From: Calidifontibacillus oryziterrae
Lineage (GTDB): Bacteria > Bacillota > Bacilli > Bacillales > Bacillaceae_J
Reading direction: 5' to 3'
Length of the DNA: 64,000 bases
Assembly (NCBI RefSeq): GCF_000331575.1
Contig: NZ_KB223527.1
Coordinates: 283,842-347,841, forward strand
The notes under the pieces are model-generated. The model searched no databases, was not told the origin of the DNA, and was given only the letters and a program-made list of their open reading frames with translations. Numbering within the stretch: the stretch's first letter is position 1; each line of letters starts with the position of its first letter. Of the stretch, positions 51,966 through 60,511 are shown piece by piece. Position numbers and translations under genes: made by a program.

Positions 51966-52005
51966 ATTTGTTTGTATTATAAACAAACAAATGACAGATA
52001 GTCAA
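51966..52005 (-). promoter_or_regulatory. Promoter and ROK operator
   Basis: -35 TTGACT (52005-52000) and -10 TATAAT (51981-51976), spacer 18 nt. The -10 lies in the centre of a perfect 9-bp inverted repeat ATTTGTTTG-N9-CAAACAAAT (51966-51992), resembling XylR/NagC-family operators. Binding would block transcription of the regulator and transporter genes. Confidence 0.75.
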
Positions 52006-52176
52006 TATAATAGTAATATTCTAATAAAACAAAATCGTAAAAATAGTATAAAATTCTAATAATTCTTTTGCTAAATATACTTTTTTTATATTTTTACTTA
52101 TTTTAGATTAAAGCAAATTGGACAAGGAAATAATAAAAAAGTGTTTATGAATAAAAAAAAGAAAGGAGAGGTTTAC

Positions 52177-52677
52177 ATGCCACAAGGAGCTACTGAAACA
52201 AGCACCTTAAAAGTTGGTGATCAAGCACCGGATTTCACTTTGGAAGCTCATGGTGATCGTACCGTTACTTTAAGTGACTATCACGGCAAAAAAAATGTAT
52301 TTCTTTGTTTTTATCCGTTAGATTGGACCCCTGTCTGAGGCGCGCAAATGCCTTCATACGAGGATGATTTACCTCGTTTTGAAGAATTTGATACTCAGGT
52401 TCTGGGTATTTCAGTTGATAGTGTCCATAGTCATAATGCATGGCAAAAATCAATCGGAGGTATTTCTTATCCGCTTCTTTCCGACTTTTATCCGCATGGA
52501 GAGGTTGCGGAAAAATATGGGGTCCTTCGAAAAAATAAAAACGAGGATGCTTATGGAGCTTCAGAGCGTGCCCTCTTTATCATTGATAAGGAAGGAATTG
52601 TTCAGTGGATTGATGTTCATCCAATAGGTAAGCAACCTGATAATGAAGAGTTATTCGATGTATTGCGAAAGCTTTAA
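52177..52677 (+). CDS. Peroxiredoxin selenoprotein, UGA-encoded Sec54
   Basis: Thiol peroxidase of the AhpC/BCP-like group, 166 aa, starting at ATG 52177 with AAAGGAGAGG upstream. The active-site segment reads [19 protein letters not shown]; the U is encoded by TGA 52336-52338, exactly where the peroxidatic Cys stands in this family (TPVC). The family sequence continues without gap to TAA 52675. A strong hairpin follows the UGA. Other family blocks: [54 protein letters not shown]. Selenocysteine peroxiredoxins are known in bacteria. Next gene is a GrdB-like selenoprotein 36 nt downstream. Confidence 0.92.
52336..52377 (+). promoter_or_regulatory. UGA codon plus bacterial SECIS-like hairpin (peroxiredoxin)
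   Basis: After the UGA (52336-52338) 19 nt, then a perfect 6-bp stem ACGAGG/CCTCGT (52358-52363 with 52372-52377) with loop ATGATTTA. Loop begins 25 nt after the UGA, the same distance as in the HesB-like gene. Confidence 0.8.
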
Positions 52678-52713
52678 GTAGATAAGTAGCTTGCAGAAAA
52701 AAGGAGGATGTGT

Positions 52714-53415
52714 ATGGAACTATCAAGAAAAGCAATCCCATATACACCTAGTAGTAAACCACTGCACGAAATGACCATTATGATCGTTTCAACTTCTGGC
52801 GTCCATATGAAGGATCAAGAACCTTTTAATACGGATCCTGCAGAAGGAGATGCAACCTTTCGCGTTATACCGGGTGATGTTGCCGCAAAGGATTTAATGG
52901 TCACCCATGCAGCCCCAAAGGAGCATTATAATACCGATGCCCCCAATGAAGATATAAACTGCGTTTTCCCTATCGACCGCCTGCGTGAAATGGTTGATGA
53001 TGGAGACCTTGGTGGAGTAGCTGAAAAACATCTAACTATGATGGGATATTCAATGAGATTGGCTAAAATTAATAATGAAACCATTCCAGCCCTTGTAAAA
53101 GAAGTTGTTCGTTCCAAAGCGGATGCAGTCATTTTGACTGCTGGCTGACCTCTCTGTCATCGCACTGTAGTTACAGTGCAGCGAGGTATTGAATCACAGG
53201 GAATTCCAACATCATTAATTACGTTGGATGTTGAACAATCAAGCTTAATGAGACCACCTCGGGCGATACATCCAGTAGGATTCGATTTCGGACATTCCTT
53301 AGGAAAGCCTCATGATAAAACAACACAAACGAAAGTATTAGTTGCAGCACTGGAAGAATTAAATCAAAAACAAGAGCCAGGGAATATTCATGAAGCTCAT
53401 TTCCCAACCTATTAA
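52714..53415 (+). CDS. GrdB-like selenoprotein, UGA-encoded Sec145
   Basis: Member of the glycine/sarcosine/betaine/D-proline reductase selenoprotein B-like family, 233 aa. ATG 52714 follows AAGGAGG by 7 nt. The segment DAVILTAG-U-PLCHRTVV holds the Sec codon TGA 53146-53148 in the UxxC motif of this family. Reading continues LITLDVEQSSLMRPPRAIHP to TAA 53415. It is shorter than anaerobe GrdB (about 430 aa) and lacks GrdA/GrdC neighbours, so it is likely a stand-alone Bacillus-type redox protein, paired with the peroxiredoxin upstream. Confidence 0.9.
53146..53179 (+). promoter_or_regulatory. UGA codon plus bacterial SECIS-like hairpin (GrdB-like gene)
   Basis: UGA 53146-53148, 13-nt spacer, then stem GCACTG/CAGTGC (53162-53167 with 53174-53179) and loop TAGTTA. 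A further CCTC/GAGG outer pairing (53149-53152 with downstream GAGG) is possible. Loop starts 19 nt after UGA. Confidence 0.75.
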
Positions 53416-53495
53416 AAAAATCTAATTTACCATAACGGAAATTATAGTATCAGCGCTATGGATTAATCCTTTATCATGGTCTTAAATATTAAAAA

Positions 53496-53543
53496 GGGGG
53501 CTGTCTAAAAAGTCATAATGAATGACTTATCGGACAGCCCCTT
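53496..53543. repeat. GGCTGTCTAAAAAG hairpin, copy 2 (bidirectional terminator)
   Basis: GGGGCTGTC ... GACAGCCCC outer stem with inner AAGTCAT / ATGACTT stem. Near copy of the sequence at 30096-30136. It ends the selenoprotein transcript and the nfsA-type gene on the other strand. The repeated sequence resembles insertion-sequence termini. Confidence 0.7.
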
Positions 53544-53560
53544 GGACCTATTCTTTCCGT

Positions 53561-54316
53561 TTATCGTAATGTGAATCCCTTACTTTCTATGAATTCCCGC
53601 ATATGCGGTCTTCGCTTGTCCCTTAAGAAATCAGCCATCATTTTTGTCCAATTCGTTTCCTTTGCATTACTAGACCGTGCTTTATAATAATCATTCATCC
53701 TGCGATCATACTCATTCAATGCATCTGGATATTTTCCCTCATCATATTCATTTTCATGGAGGATGATTTCGTGTGGCAGCCTAGGTTTAACTTCGTTTCT
53801 ATTCACAGGTACTCCTAAGCATAAGCCAAATAACGGAAATACTTTATCAGGAAGTCCAACCAATTCACTAATTTGCCCAGGATTATTACGAACACCGCCA
53901 ATATAACAGCCGCCATAGCCTAGTGATTCAGCGGCAGTAATAGCATTTTGAGAAATTAAAGCTGTGTCAATAACAGCTACTAAGAAATTTTCAAGCGTAT
54001 CATGTTCAATATCTACCCCATGCTTTTTACATGCGTATTCCAAACGTTTTAAATCCCCACAAAATAAGAGGAAATCTGAACATTCGCTAACCTGCTTCAG
54101 ATTGTTAGATAGTTCAGCAATTTTATTTTTCTTTTCCTTATCAGTCACATGAATAATAGAATATGCTTGGACAAAATTAGATGATGGAGCGCTTTGGGCA
54201 GCTCGAATAATTTCAAGTATATGCTCTTTAGGAATTGAATCAGAAGTAAAACTACGAACAGAGACATGATTCTGCATAACACTAATTGTTTCCGATAGTA
54301 AATTTTGTTTTGTCAT
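53561..54316 (-). CDS. NADPH-dependent FMN nitroreductase, NfsA type
   Basis: Flavin oxidoreductase of 251 aa. N-terminal HVSVRSFTSDSIP and AAQSAPSSNFVQAYS bind FMN; ESLGYGGCYIGGVRNNPGQI and PLFGLCLGVP are family blocks. The start ATG 54316 (MTKQNLL) follows AAAGGTGATC; an upstream frame extension overlaps the PLD gene. NfsA-type enzymes reduce nitroaromatics, flavins or chromate; the physiological substrate is unknown. Confidence 0.92.
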   Translation of the reverse strand: MTKQNLLSETISVMQNHVSVRSFTSDSIPKEHILEIIRAAQSAPSSNFVQAYSIIHVTDKEKKNKIAELSNNLKQVSECSDFLLFCGDLKRLEYACKKHGVDIEHDTLENFLVAVIDTALISQNAITAAESLGYGGCYIGGVRNNPGQISELVGLPDKVFPLFGLCLGVPVNRNEVKPRLPHEIILHENEYDEGKYPDALNEYDRRMNDYYKARSSNAKETNWTKMMADFLRDKRRPHMREFIESKGFTLR

Positions 54317-54345
54317 TTGAAAGATCACCTTTTCTATTTTATTTA

Positions 54346-55803
54346 TTAAAACGTCGATAATCCACTCCACTCTTGAAAACGATACATCCAATATTTTATT
54401 TTTGAATCATCCTTATACTTTTCATATTCTATTGTATAATGACCGTCTATATTTTCCCAAATTCGCTCAAAATAACTTTCTACCTCTTTGACAATAGAGT
54501 GATTATTATTGGCTATAATTTTCACATCTGCTTCTAAATTGAAATCTCCGATATTTCGTCTAGTGAAATTTGAAGAACCACCAATAATTACACTTTCTTC
54601 TTGCTTTTTTACGAAAAGTAACTTTGTATGATATTGTTCACCGTGAGTATCATACCACTTTAATTTGACTTTATTATGACTTTTCGCTATTAATTCATTT
54701 GCTACAGGGCGGTTAGGAATTCCGTTCTTTTCCATTCCAAATGCATCTTTGTTCGGATCAAGAACGATTTGTATTGATACATCTCGATTTACCGCGTCTA
54801 ACAGTGCTTCGATGAACTCTCGGTCTGAAAGATAAAACATACCTAGATATATTTCATCACCTTGTTTAGTTTCATTTACAACTTGGAGGATATGCTTTTT
54901 TATTTTCCCTTCTGTAAGAAAGCTTACCTTTGCGTTTTCCTGATCGGTTCCTGCTGCATCTTTATTTTCTATTTCTCCGCTTGCCATTACTGGAATATGA
55001 TTTTGTTCTATCATCTCACCTGACATCAGCGCCACATTTTTTTCTGAGGTAATGATATCCTCAATAATATTTCCTTTAACTATAAATGCAATATTAGAAT
55101 GGTATCCACTAGCATCATGCGGATTAGCGGACGTAATAAGCGCTTGTTTTTCAGTTGCGATTAATTTTCTATGGTTCGCTTTGAAATTTAATAAATTTGC
55201 ATAAGATTTTAGTTTTACTTTGGGAGAATCTTGACTAAAAGGATTTGGAAGCCAACCTTTTTCAAAATCTCCAATCCAACTAATAAATGCACGATAAAAA
55301 CCAGAGTAAGTTGGATTAGAATCTCTTAATTGATCTAAATCTGTAAAGACTATATTTACACCACTGTTAATCATTTGATCTATATATCTTGTAGAATATG
55401 AATCATAAAATGTATTGATATCATCCGTTATAAAGGTGATTTTCAGATCCCGGTTTTCCTTCTGTTTATTAACGAGTGCTTTCGATAAGCGTTCCGTTAA
55501 ACTTGGATATTGAGCAGTTTTATCATAATCATCGTTAAACAAAAACATATCTAATATAATATATTGTTCTGCATCATCAATCGTCTTTAAAATATGATCA
55601 AAAATAACTTGTTCGCTTGTTTTCTCTCCCTCCTTTAAGTATGTTAAGTCATATAAAAACTCGACATTTGAAGCTACATGTTCTTCACCTTCAAAAGACA
55701 GTCCTGCTGGAACGCTTTTATTGTACCCATATACAGAAAACATGAAAGCAACAGACAAAATCACAAGGAGAAAGTAACGCTTTTTCCATCTGAATTTTTT
55801 CAA
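54346..55803 (-). CDS. Phospholipase D-family protein with N-terminal membrane anchor
   Basis: Protein of 485 aa with one N-terminal membrane helix (about 10-28) and two PLD catalytic HxK motifs: NHRKLIATEKQALITSAN and YHTKLLFVKKQEESVIIGGS. Resembles secreted cardiolipin-synthase-like or PLD-like phosphodiesterases. The catalytic part should face outside. The gap to the nitroreductase gene is 29 nt. Confidence 0.88.
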   Translation of the reverse strand: MKKFRWKKRYFLLVILSVAFMFSVYGYNKSVPAGLSFEGEEHVASNVEFLYDLTYLKEGEKTSEQVIFDHILKTIDDAEQYIILDMFLFNDDYDKTAQYPSLTERLSKALVNKQKENRDLKITFITDDINTFYDSYSTRYIDQMINSGVNIVFTDLDQLRDSNPTYSGFYRAFISWIGDFEKGWLPNPFSQDSPKVKLKSYANLLNFKANHRKLIATEKQALITSANPHDASGYHSNIAFIVKGNIIEDIITSEKNVALMSGEMIEQNHIPVMASGEIENKDAAGTDQENAKVSFLTEGKIKKHILQVVNETKQGDEIYLGMFYLSDREFIEALLDAVNRDVSIQIVLDPNKDAFGMEKNGIPNRPVANELIAKSHNKVKLKWYDTHGEQYHTKLLFVKKQEESVIIGGSSNFTRRNIGDFNLEADVKIIANNNHSIVKEVESYFERIWENIDGHYTIEYEKYKDDSKIKYWMYRFQEWSGLSTF

Positions 55804-55932
55804 TTTTCACCATCCTTTTTTTGCTTTACTACTATTGTTATAATAATCATTTTTTGAAGTATTAGCTACACTATTTGTAATTATGCTATACCAAAATGGT
55901 CAATGTAATATGAGAAATATTCTACAGTATTA

Positions 55933-55974
55933 AAGAAGGCCTTTGAGTAATTTTTTTACCCAAAAGCCTACTTT
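55933..55974 (-). terminator. Terminator of the second SsuABC-type operon
   Basis: Imperfect long stem AGTAGGCTTTTGGGTAA / TTACTCAAAGGCCTTCTT around seven T/A, ending in TTTAA. Located right after the permease stop codon. Confidence 0.65.
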
Positions 55975-56765
55975 TATTTCCATGGTATTAATTTTCGTTC
56001 TAGCCACTGTAGTCCTCTGTTAAAAAGTAATCCTAAAAATGAGAGAATGAGTACACCAAACATAAGCTTTGTTGTAATCATTAAATTTCCGTAATGAAGG
56101 ACCATCGCGCCAATTCCATATTGGGCAGCAATCATTTCCGCTGAAACTAAAAGTAACAATGCTGTACCAGCTGATAACTTAAGCCCAGCAAAAATAGTTG
56201 GAAGTGCTCCTGGTAGAATTACCTTACGGATGACGTTGAAGTGATTGGAGCCAAATGTAACAGCTGCCTTTATTAAGCTTGGATCTACACTCTTCACACC
56301 TGAAAAAGTATTGATTAGTACTGGGAAAAAGACCCCCAGTGCAATGATTGCCACCTTAGGCATTTCACCAATTCCAAACCATAAAATGATAAGCGGCAAT
56401 AACGCGATTTTTGGTATTGGATAAATCGAGTATATAATCGGTGTAAAGATAGCATCTGCCCATTTCGAAAAGCCGAGAATTAAACCGACAATAATGCCTA
56501 CAGTTGCACCAATTACGTATCCACCAAAAATCCGATATAAACTTGCCGTTACATTTTTTAATAATTCACCACTACTAATCATTTCCCATCCATCGGCCAA
56601 TATCGAAGTCGGAGCCGGAAGAAAAAGCGGTGGTACAAAATTCATTCGGCAAACAAGCTCCCATAACAATAGAATACTTGTAATCCCTAGAACCGATGCA
56701 AAGGGTGGAATTTTCTTTTCTAAAAATTCTACTCTATTTTTAATAACTTGTTTTGTTTGTGCCAT
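55974..56765 (-). CDS. ABC transporter permease, SsuC/TauC type (second system)
   Basis: Six-helix permease of 263 aa; EAA-like loop AAVTFGSNHFNVIRKVILPG. ATG 56765 follows AAGGAGGCG within the end of the ATPase gene region (4 nt gap). Third gene of the SBP-ATPase-permease operon read leftward. Confidence 0.9.
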   Translation of the reverse strand: MAQTKQVIKNRVEFLEKKIPPFASVLGITSILLLWELVCRMNFVPPLFLPAPTSILADGWEMISSGELLKNVTASLYRIFGGYVIGATVGIIVGLILGFSKWADAIFTPIIYSIYPIPKIALLPLIILWFGIGEMPKVAIIALGVFFPVLINTFSGVKSVDPSLIKAAVTFGSNHFNVIRKVILPGALPTIFAGLKLSAGTALLLLVSAEMIAAQYGIGAMVLHYGNLMITTKLMFGVLILSFLGLLFNRGLQWLERKLIPWK

Positions 56766-56769
56766 GCTG

Positions 56770-57543
56770 TTACGCCTCCTTAAGCGCTTCTTGCGCATCT
56801 TGGCGTATTAAATCCCAAATTTCATTGGAATATTGTTCAAATTGATCACGATATATTTCTTGGTCGCGGCCCATTTTTGGTAAATCAATTTTTATAATTT
56901 CTTTGATTCGTCCAGGCCGTCTCGATAATACAATAACACGATCACCAAGATATACAGCTTCTTGAATATTATGAGTAACATAGAGCGTACTTAAGCGTGT
57001 TCGATTCCAAATCGTTAATAGCTCCTCTTGCATTAACGTTCGGGTTTGAGCATCCAATGCTGAAAAAGGTTCATCCATTAACAATAAATCCGGTTCAACG
57101 GATAAAGCACGGGCAATCCCCGCCCGTTGCTTCATCCCACCAGAAAGTTGTTTTGGATAAGAATTTTCAAAGCCTGTAAGGCCCACCATATCGATGTAAT
57201 ATTGACCCTTTTCCTCGCGCTCTTTTTTACTTACCCCTCGTTCTTCAAGTCCAAAAATCACATTTTCATAAACTGTTCGCCAAGGGAAAAGGGCGATTTC
57301 TTGAAATACAATCCCTAAATTCGGCTCTTTTCCTTCTGTGCCTTCAAAATATACTTGCCCTCTACTTGGTGACATTAAACCACCCACAATATTTAACAGG
57401 GTAGACTTTCCACAACCACTTGGGCCAACTAGAACAACTAACTCTTGCTCCTCGATAGTAAAGTTTATATTTTCAAGTGCAGTTACTTCTCGTTTTTTAT
57501 TATCAATAAACTTTTTCTCGACATTGTCAATTACAATTCTCAC
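56770..57543 (-). CDS. ABC transporter ATPase, SsuB/TauB type (second system)
   Basis: ATPase of 257 aa: Walker A GPSGCGKST, signature LSGGMKQRAGIARA, Walker B LLLMDEPFSALD, switch VTHNIQEA. ATG 57543 lies 12 nt after the SBP stop. Confidence 0.93.
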   Translation of the reverse strand: MRIVIDNVEKKFIDNKKREVTALENINFTIEEQELVVLVGPSGCGKSTLLNIVGGLMSPSRGQVYFEGTEGKEPNLGIVFQEIALFPWRTVYENVIFGLEERGVSKKEREEKGQYYIDMVGLTGFENSYPKQLSGGMKQRAGIARALSVEPDLLLMDEPFSALDAQTRTLMQEELLTIWNRTRLSTLYVTHNIQEAVYLGDRVIVLSRRPGRIKEIIKIDLPKMGRDQEIYRDQFEQYSNEIWDLIRQDAQEALKEA

Positions 57544-57555
57544 GCTGTCACTTCC

Positions 57556-58617
57556 CTAGTTATTCAATGCTTCCTCTAAAAATCCAGTATTTACGATTTC
57601 AGTTGCATCAATTGCTTTATCAATTAGGTTTTCTTTTGCATACCAATCAATTTGCGTTTGAATGTCGCTTTCTAGTAATCTACCCTCGCGATCCATGTAT
57701 GGTAACCCTTTTTTTATACGTTCAGCATCTTGATCTGTGTATTTTGCAATAATATTAACTACTTCATCATAGTTTTCGCCAGGTACTAATTCACCATCTT
57801 TTTTGGTTAAAACAGCGTCATAATAATATTGAGTTGCTTTTGTGTAAACCTTCATGAAACGAACAGCTAAATCTTTATTTTCTGCAAAAGCAGGAGAGAA
57901 GAAAATACCTGATGTTTGGTAATCAATTTCATCGCCTACTTGAGTAATTACTTTTCCGTACCCTTCAGCAACAACTGTTGAAATATTTGGTTCATTTAAA
58001 ATTACAGCATCAACTTGTTTACTCTTAAGTGAATCCATTAATCCTGGAATACTGTTTAGAGGTACTAATTCTACATCATTAATTGTTAGTCCGTGGTTTT
58101 CGAGAATTCGCCCTACCATATAATGGAACGTTGAACCTGTTTGTGTGATCCCGATTTTCTTTCCTTTTAAATCCTCGATTGCAGCTACCGATGAATCATT
58201 TGGTACTAATAAAGCAGATGAAGAAAATCCTTTTTGTTCTCTTCCTTTATCTGCAACAATCCATAGTTGTTGACCACCTGCGACCATGTTATAGAGACTA
58301 GCTGTGATTCCTGTTGCTCCTACATCTACACTACCTCCAGCTGTTGCAACAGCAATTGGTTGTGCAGCTTCAAACCATGTTTCTGAAGCATTAATATTTT
58401 CTTCCTCAAAAAATCCTTTTTCTAAGGCAATGAAAAGCGGAGCAGAGCTAGTTAATTTTAGCATACCAATTTTTACCTGATCTTTTTCTTGAGGTGTCAC
58501 TTCTGTTCCTGTCTCTGATTCTGTGGCTTCGTTTGTGTCTTGGTTATTTCCACAGCCAGCAATCGCTAGCATTAAGGCAGAAATAATTGTAAGAAATACT
58601 AGTAATGTCTTTTTCAC
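57556..58617 (-). CDS. ABC transporter substrate-binding lipoprotein, SsuA type (second system)
   Basis: Binding lipoprotein of 353 aa, GTG 58617 start with CAGGGGG upstream; lipobox MLAIAGC. Fold of the nitrate/sulfonate/taurine group (VKIGMLKLTSSAPLFIALEK, TGSTFHYMVGRIL, DAVILNEPNIST). With the neighbouring ATPase and permease it imports an unknown sulfonate, taurine-like or related compound. First gene of its operon. Confidence 0.87.
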   Translation of the reverse strand: MKKTLLVFLTIISALMLAIAGCGNNQDTNEATESETGTEVTPQEKDQVKIGMLKLTSSAPLFIALEKGFFEEENINASETWFEAAQPIAVATAGGSVDVGATGITASLYNMVAGGQQLWIVADKGREQKGFSSSALLVPNDSSVAAIEDLKGKKIGITQTGSTFHYMVGRILENHGLTINDVELVPLNSIPGLMDSLKSKQVDAVILNEPNISTVVAEGYGKVITQVGDEIDYQTSGIFFSPAFAENKDLAVRFMKVYTKATQYYYDAVLTKKDGELVPGENYDEVVNIIAKYTDQDAERIKKGLPYMDREGRLLESDIQTQIDWYAKENLIDKAIDATEIVNTGFLEEALNN

Positions 58618-58750
58618 ATGAAATACCCCCTGATTTGTAATATTTTGCATAAATATATTAAAGCATACATAATCCTAAAATTCGACATAATATTCAAAAA
58701 AGATTGTACAATTGATTTAAAAAATCTTATTTTAGGATATTACCAAAAAT

Positions 58751-59938
58751 TCACTGAACCTCATCTTCGAGTGTGGTAAAAATAGAAGACACACCTTTCC
58801 ACCAATTTGGATCCTCAGCATATTTGCGATTAATCCATTGAAAAGGATCTGCATTTTCTGGGCGTTCCTCACTTAAATTTATAATGGTTTTAGCAGCAAT
58901 TTGACTAGATTCTAGAATATTAGTATTAAAATCCTGCCAGCTGTGAAACACATTAAATGGGTTGTTCGCAATTTCAGTTGCATTCTCATGTGTTCTTGGC
59001 ACAAATCCTTGCTCTTGACCAGTAATTGCAAATAGTAAAAACGGATGAAGATTATGACGATTGGCTACTGTAACAATAGTTGAAAAATAGGGCTCATCGG
59101 CTAAGATCGAGTTACGACCATCGAGCCATGTACGTAATGCAGACTCATTAATAGGTTCATATTGTAAATAGCTCGGTAGTTCATTTGCTGGTCTTATATA
59201 AGTCACGGCATTGGCTTCAATTATTTCAACATTATTTATCTCGTTAGAAGTCTCAAATGCACGATCCACTATAGTAGCTAAGATAATCATGATTAAAAAA
59301 GCAACAATCGCTACCAGCATATTTTTTTTCTTGCCTCTGAATGGTTTTTCCGGGAAAACATTTGTATGTAAATCACCAAAGCCTAGCGAACGATTTTCAG
59401 CTACATCCGTATAACTTGTGGCAGCAATTTCACTATAACTTAGGACAGAACGAACATTCTGTTTACTATCCCTTTTTAGGTTTTGTTGTGGAATTAGAAA
59501 TTCGTCCTTTCCACCTCTCGTCATTTCATTTTCAATCTTTGTACGCTCCTCTATAAGATTATTTACATAATTTTCAATACTAGTAGGCTCTATATTAAAC
59601 TTGGACTGAATCCATCTCGGCAAGCTTGTCTCAAGCTCCTCATTTCTAGCTATATGAATGCTAGTATCAATGATATCCTTCGAATTTATTGTGAACGAAT
59701 TCGGAGAAAGCTTTGTAACTAGTAAAGCATTTCGAACGTTTTTCTTCGTAGTATTTGAATAATTAGGTAGAGATTGGTCTATTTTGTTATGAATCATCGT
59801 TGCCAGCTTAAATGCTTTTTGTTTTGAAGTATAGTGTGGAAATTGTAAATTTATTTGCTGTTGAATTTGTTGAATAAGCATTGGATTTACTATTTCTTCT
59901 TGGGATAATTGTTTATTAATTGAATTCAACACTTTCAC
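58751..59938 (-). CDS. Membrane protein with C-terminal glucosaminidase-like domain
   Basis: Protein of 395 aa. The N-terminal 200 residues are cytoplasmic, helical and Asn/Gln-rich; a single membrane helix lies near residue 210 (NMLVAIVAFLIMIILATIV); the C-terminus (about 280-395) resembles the N-acetylglucosaminidase (PF01832) fold with TGQEQGFVPRTHENATEIA and NPFNVFHSW. Usual LytG-type enzymes have a short N-terminal signal instead of this long cytoplasmic part. Catalytic competence is uncertain. Confidence 0.7.
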   Translation of the reverse strand: MKVLNSINKQLSQEEIVNPMLIQQIQQQINLQFPHYTSKQKAFKLATMIHNKIDQSLPNYSNTTKKNVRNALLVTKLSPNSFTINSKDIIDTSIHIARNEELETSLPRWIQSKFNIEPTSIENYVNNLIEERTKIENEMTRGGKDEFLIPQQNLKRDSKQNVRSVLSYSEIAATSYTDVAENRSLGFGDLHTNVFPEKPFRGKKKNMLVAIVAFLIMIILATIVDRAFETSNEINNVEIIEANAVTYIRPANELPSYLQYEPINESALRTWLDGRNSILADEPYFSTIVTVANRHNLHPFLLFAITGQEQGFVPRTHENATEIANNPFNVFHSWQDFNTNILESSQIAAKTIINLSEERPENADPFQWINRKYAEDPNWWKGVSSIFTTLEDEVQ

Positions 59939-60096
59939 ACCTCTACCAAGAATAGGATATTAATATAATTTCGACCAGAAGCTTGGATTTTCCTGCCTAT
60001 TCTTAGATCATGTGAGGTTGTTGGTAGTTGTATTTCAAAATAAGACACCTTATTTAGATACTTTTTCTGATTATTTATTCAAAATGAATTGAATCG

Positions 60097-60262
60097 CTAG
60101 CTGCAAGAACAAAAGCTATAGGCGCCCTGATTAGCGACGTATAAACTAAGAGCGCATCGACTGAGATAAACAAAACACGTCGAGGGACGAGTCGATGTTG
60201 ACTTATCGCAAAAAAGATGAGCGAAGTTTACTAGTCGATTGGCGCTTGCGCTGGTCGACTAT
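60097..60262. repeat. Structured GC-rich element
   Basis: About 165 bp with pairs of complementary segments: GCGCCCTGATTAGCGACG, GAGCGCATCGACTGA, CGAGTCGATG, and GGCGCTTGCGCTGGTCGAC. It folds into several hairpins and stands out in base content. It resembles dispersed intergenic repeats of Bacillus. Function unknown; non-coding. Confidence 0.5.
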
Positions 60263-60320
60263 TCTCTGTGCTATAGTATTGATCCACAGGATCAAATTTT
60301 ATAATTTCCCAAACAATAAT

Positions 60321-60357
60321 AAAAGGGAATTGCAACATTTGCTGCGATCCCCTTTTT
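60321..60357 (-). terminator. Terminator of the yuzL-like gene
   Basis: Stem AAGGGGATCGCA / TTGCAATTCCCTT on the minus strand followed by TTATTATTG, with an extra run of T. Located 10 nt after the stop codon. Confidence 0.65.
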
Positions 60358-60367
60358 CTAATTAAAC

Positions 60368-60511
60368 TTATAAAATACCAGACTTTTTCCTCTTTTTCCT
60401 TCGTGCTGAATCCATTTTAACCTGACCCGTTTCTTGATTTGTAGTTCCCTGTCCTTCCGTTTCAGATGAACCTAAACCAATCGTTGATGCATCAGCTTTA
60501 ATCTTTTTCAA
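60368..60511 (-). CDS. yuzL: YuzL-family small protein
   Basis: A 47-aa, very hydrophilic protein starting at TTG 60511 after GGAGGTGTACACA. The stretch GLGSSETEGQGTTNQETGQ is the YuzL-type signature; the C-terminus is strongly basic (RRKKRKKS). The family is confined to spore-forming Bacilli and its role is unknown. Confidence 0.65.
   Translation of the reverse strand: MKKIKADASTIGLGSSETEGQGTTNQETGQVKMDSARRKKRKKSGIL

Larger units (their letters stand above)
59939..60367. other. Gap with GC-rich structured repeat
   Basis: About 430 nt without a gene. It contains the AT-rich promoter part of the glucosaminidase-like gene, a structured GC-rich element (60097-60262) and the terminator of the YuzL gene (60321-60357). 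Confidence 0.6.

Noticed and set aside
52336..52338. Peroxiredoxin UGA as a sequencing error or inactivating stop
   Set aside because: The frame is unbroken on both sides, UGA replaces the active-site Cys exactly, a SECIS-like hairpin follows, and three other genes show the same pattern.
53143..53415. Separate small gene beginning near 53176 (MQRGIESQGIP)
   Set aside because: It is the C-terminal half of the GrdB-like selenoprotein in the same frame as the upstream part; no independent ribosome site.
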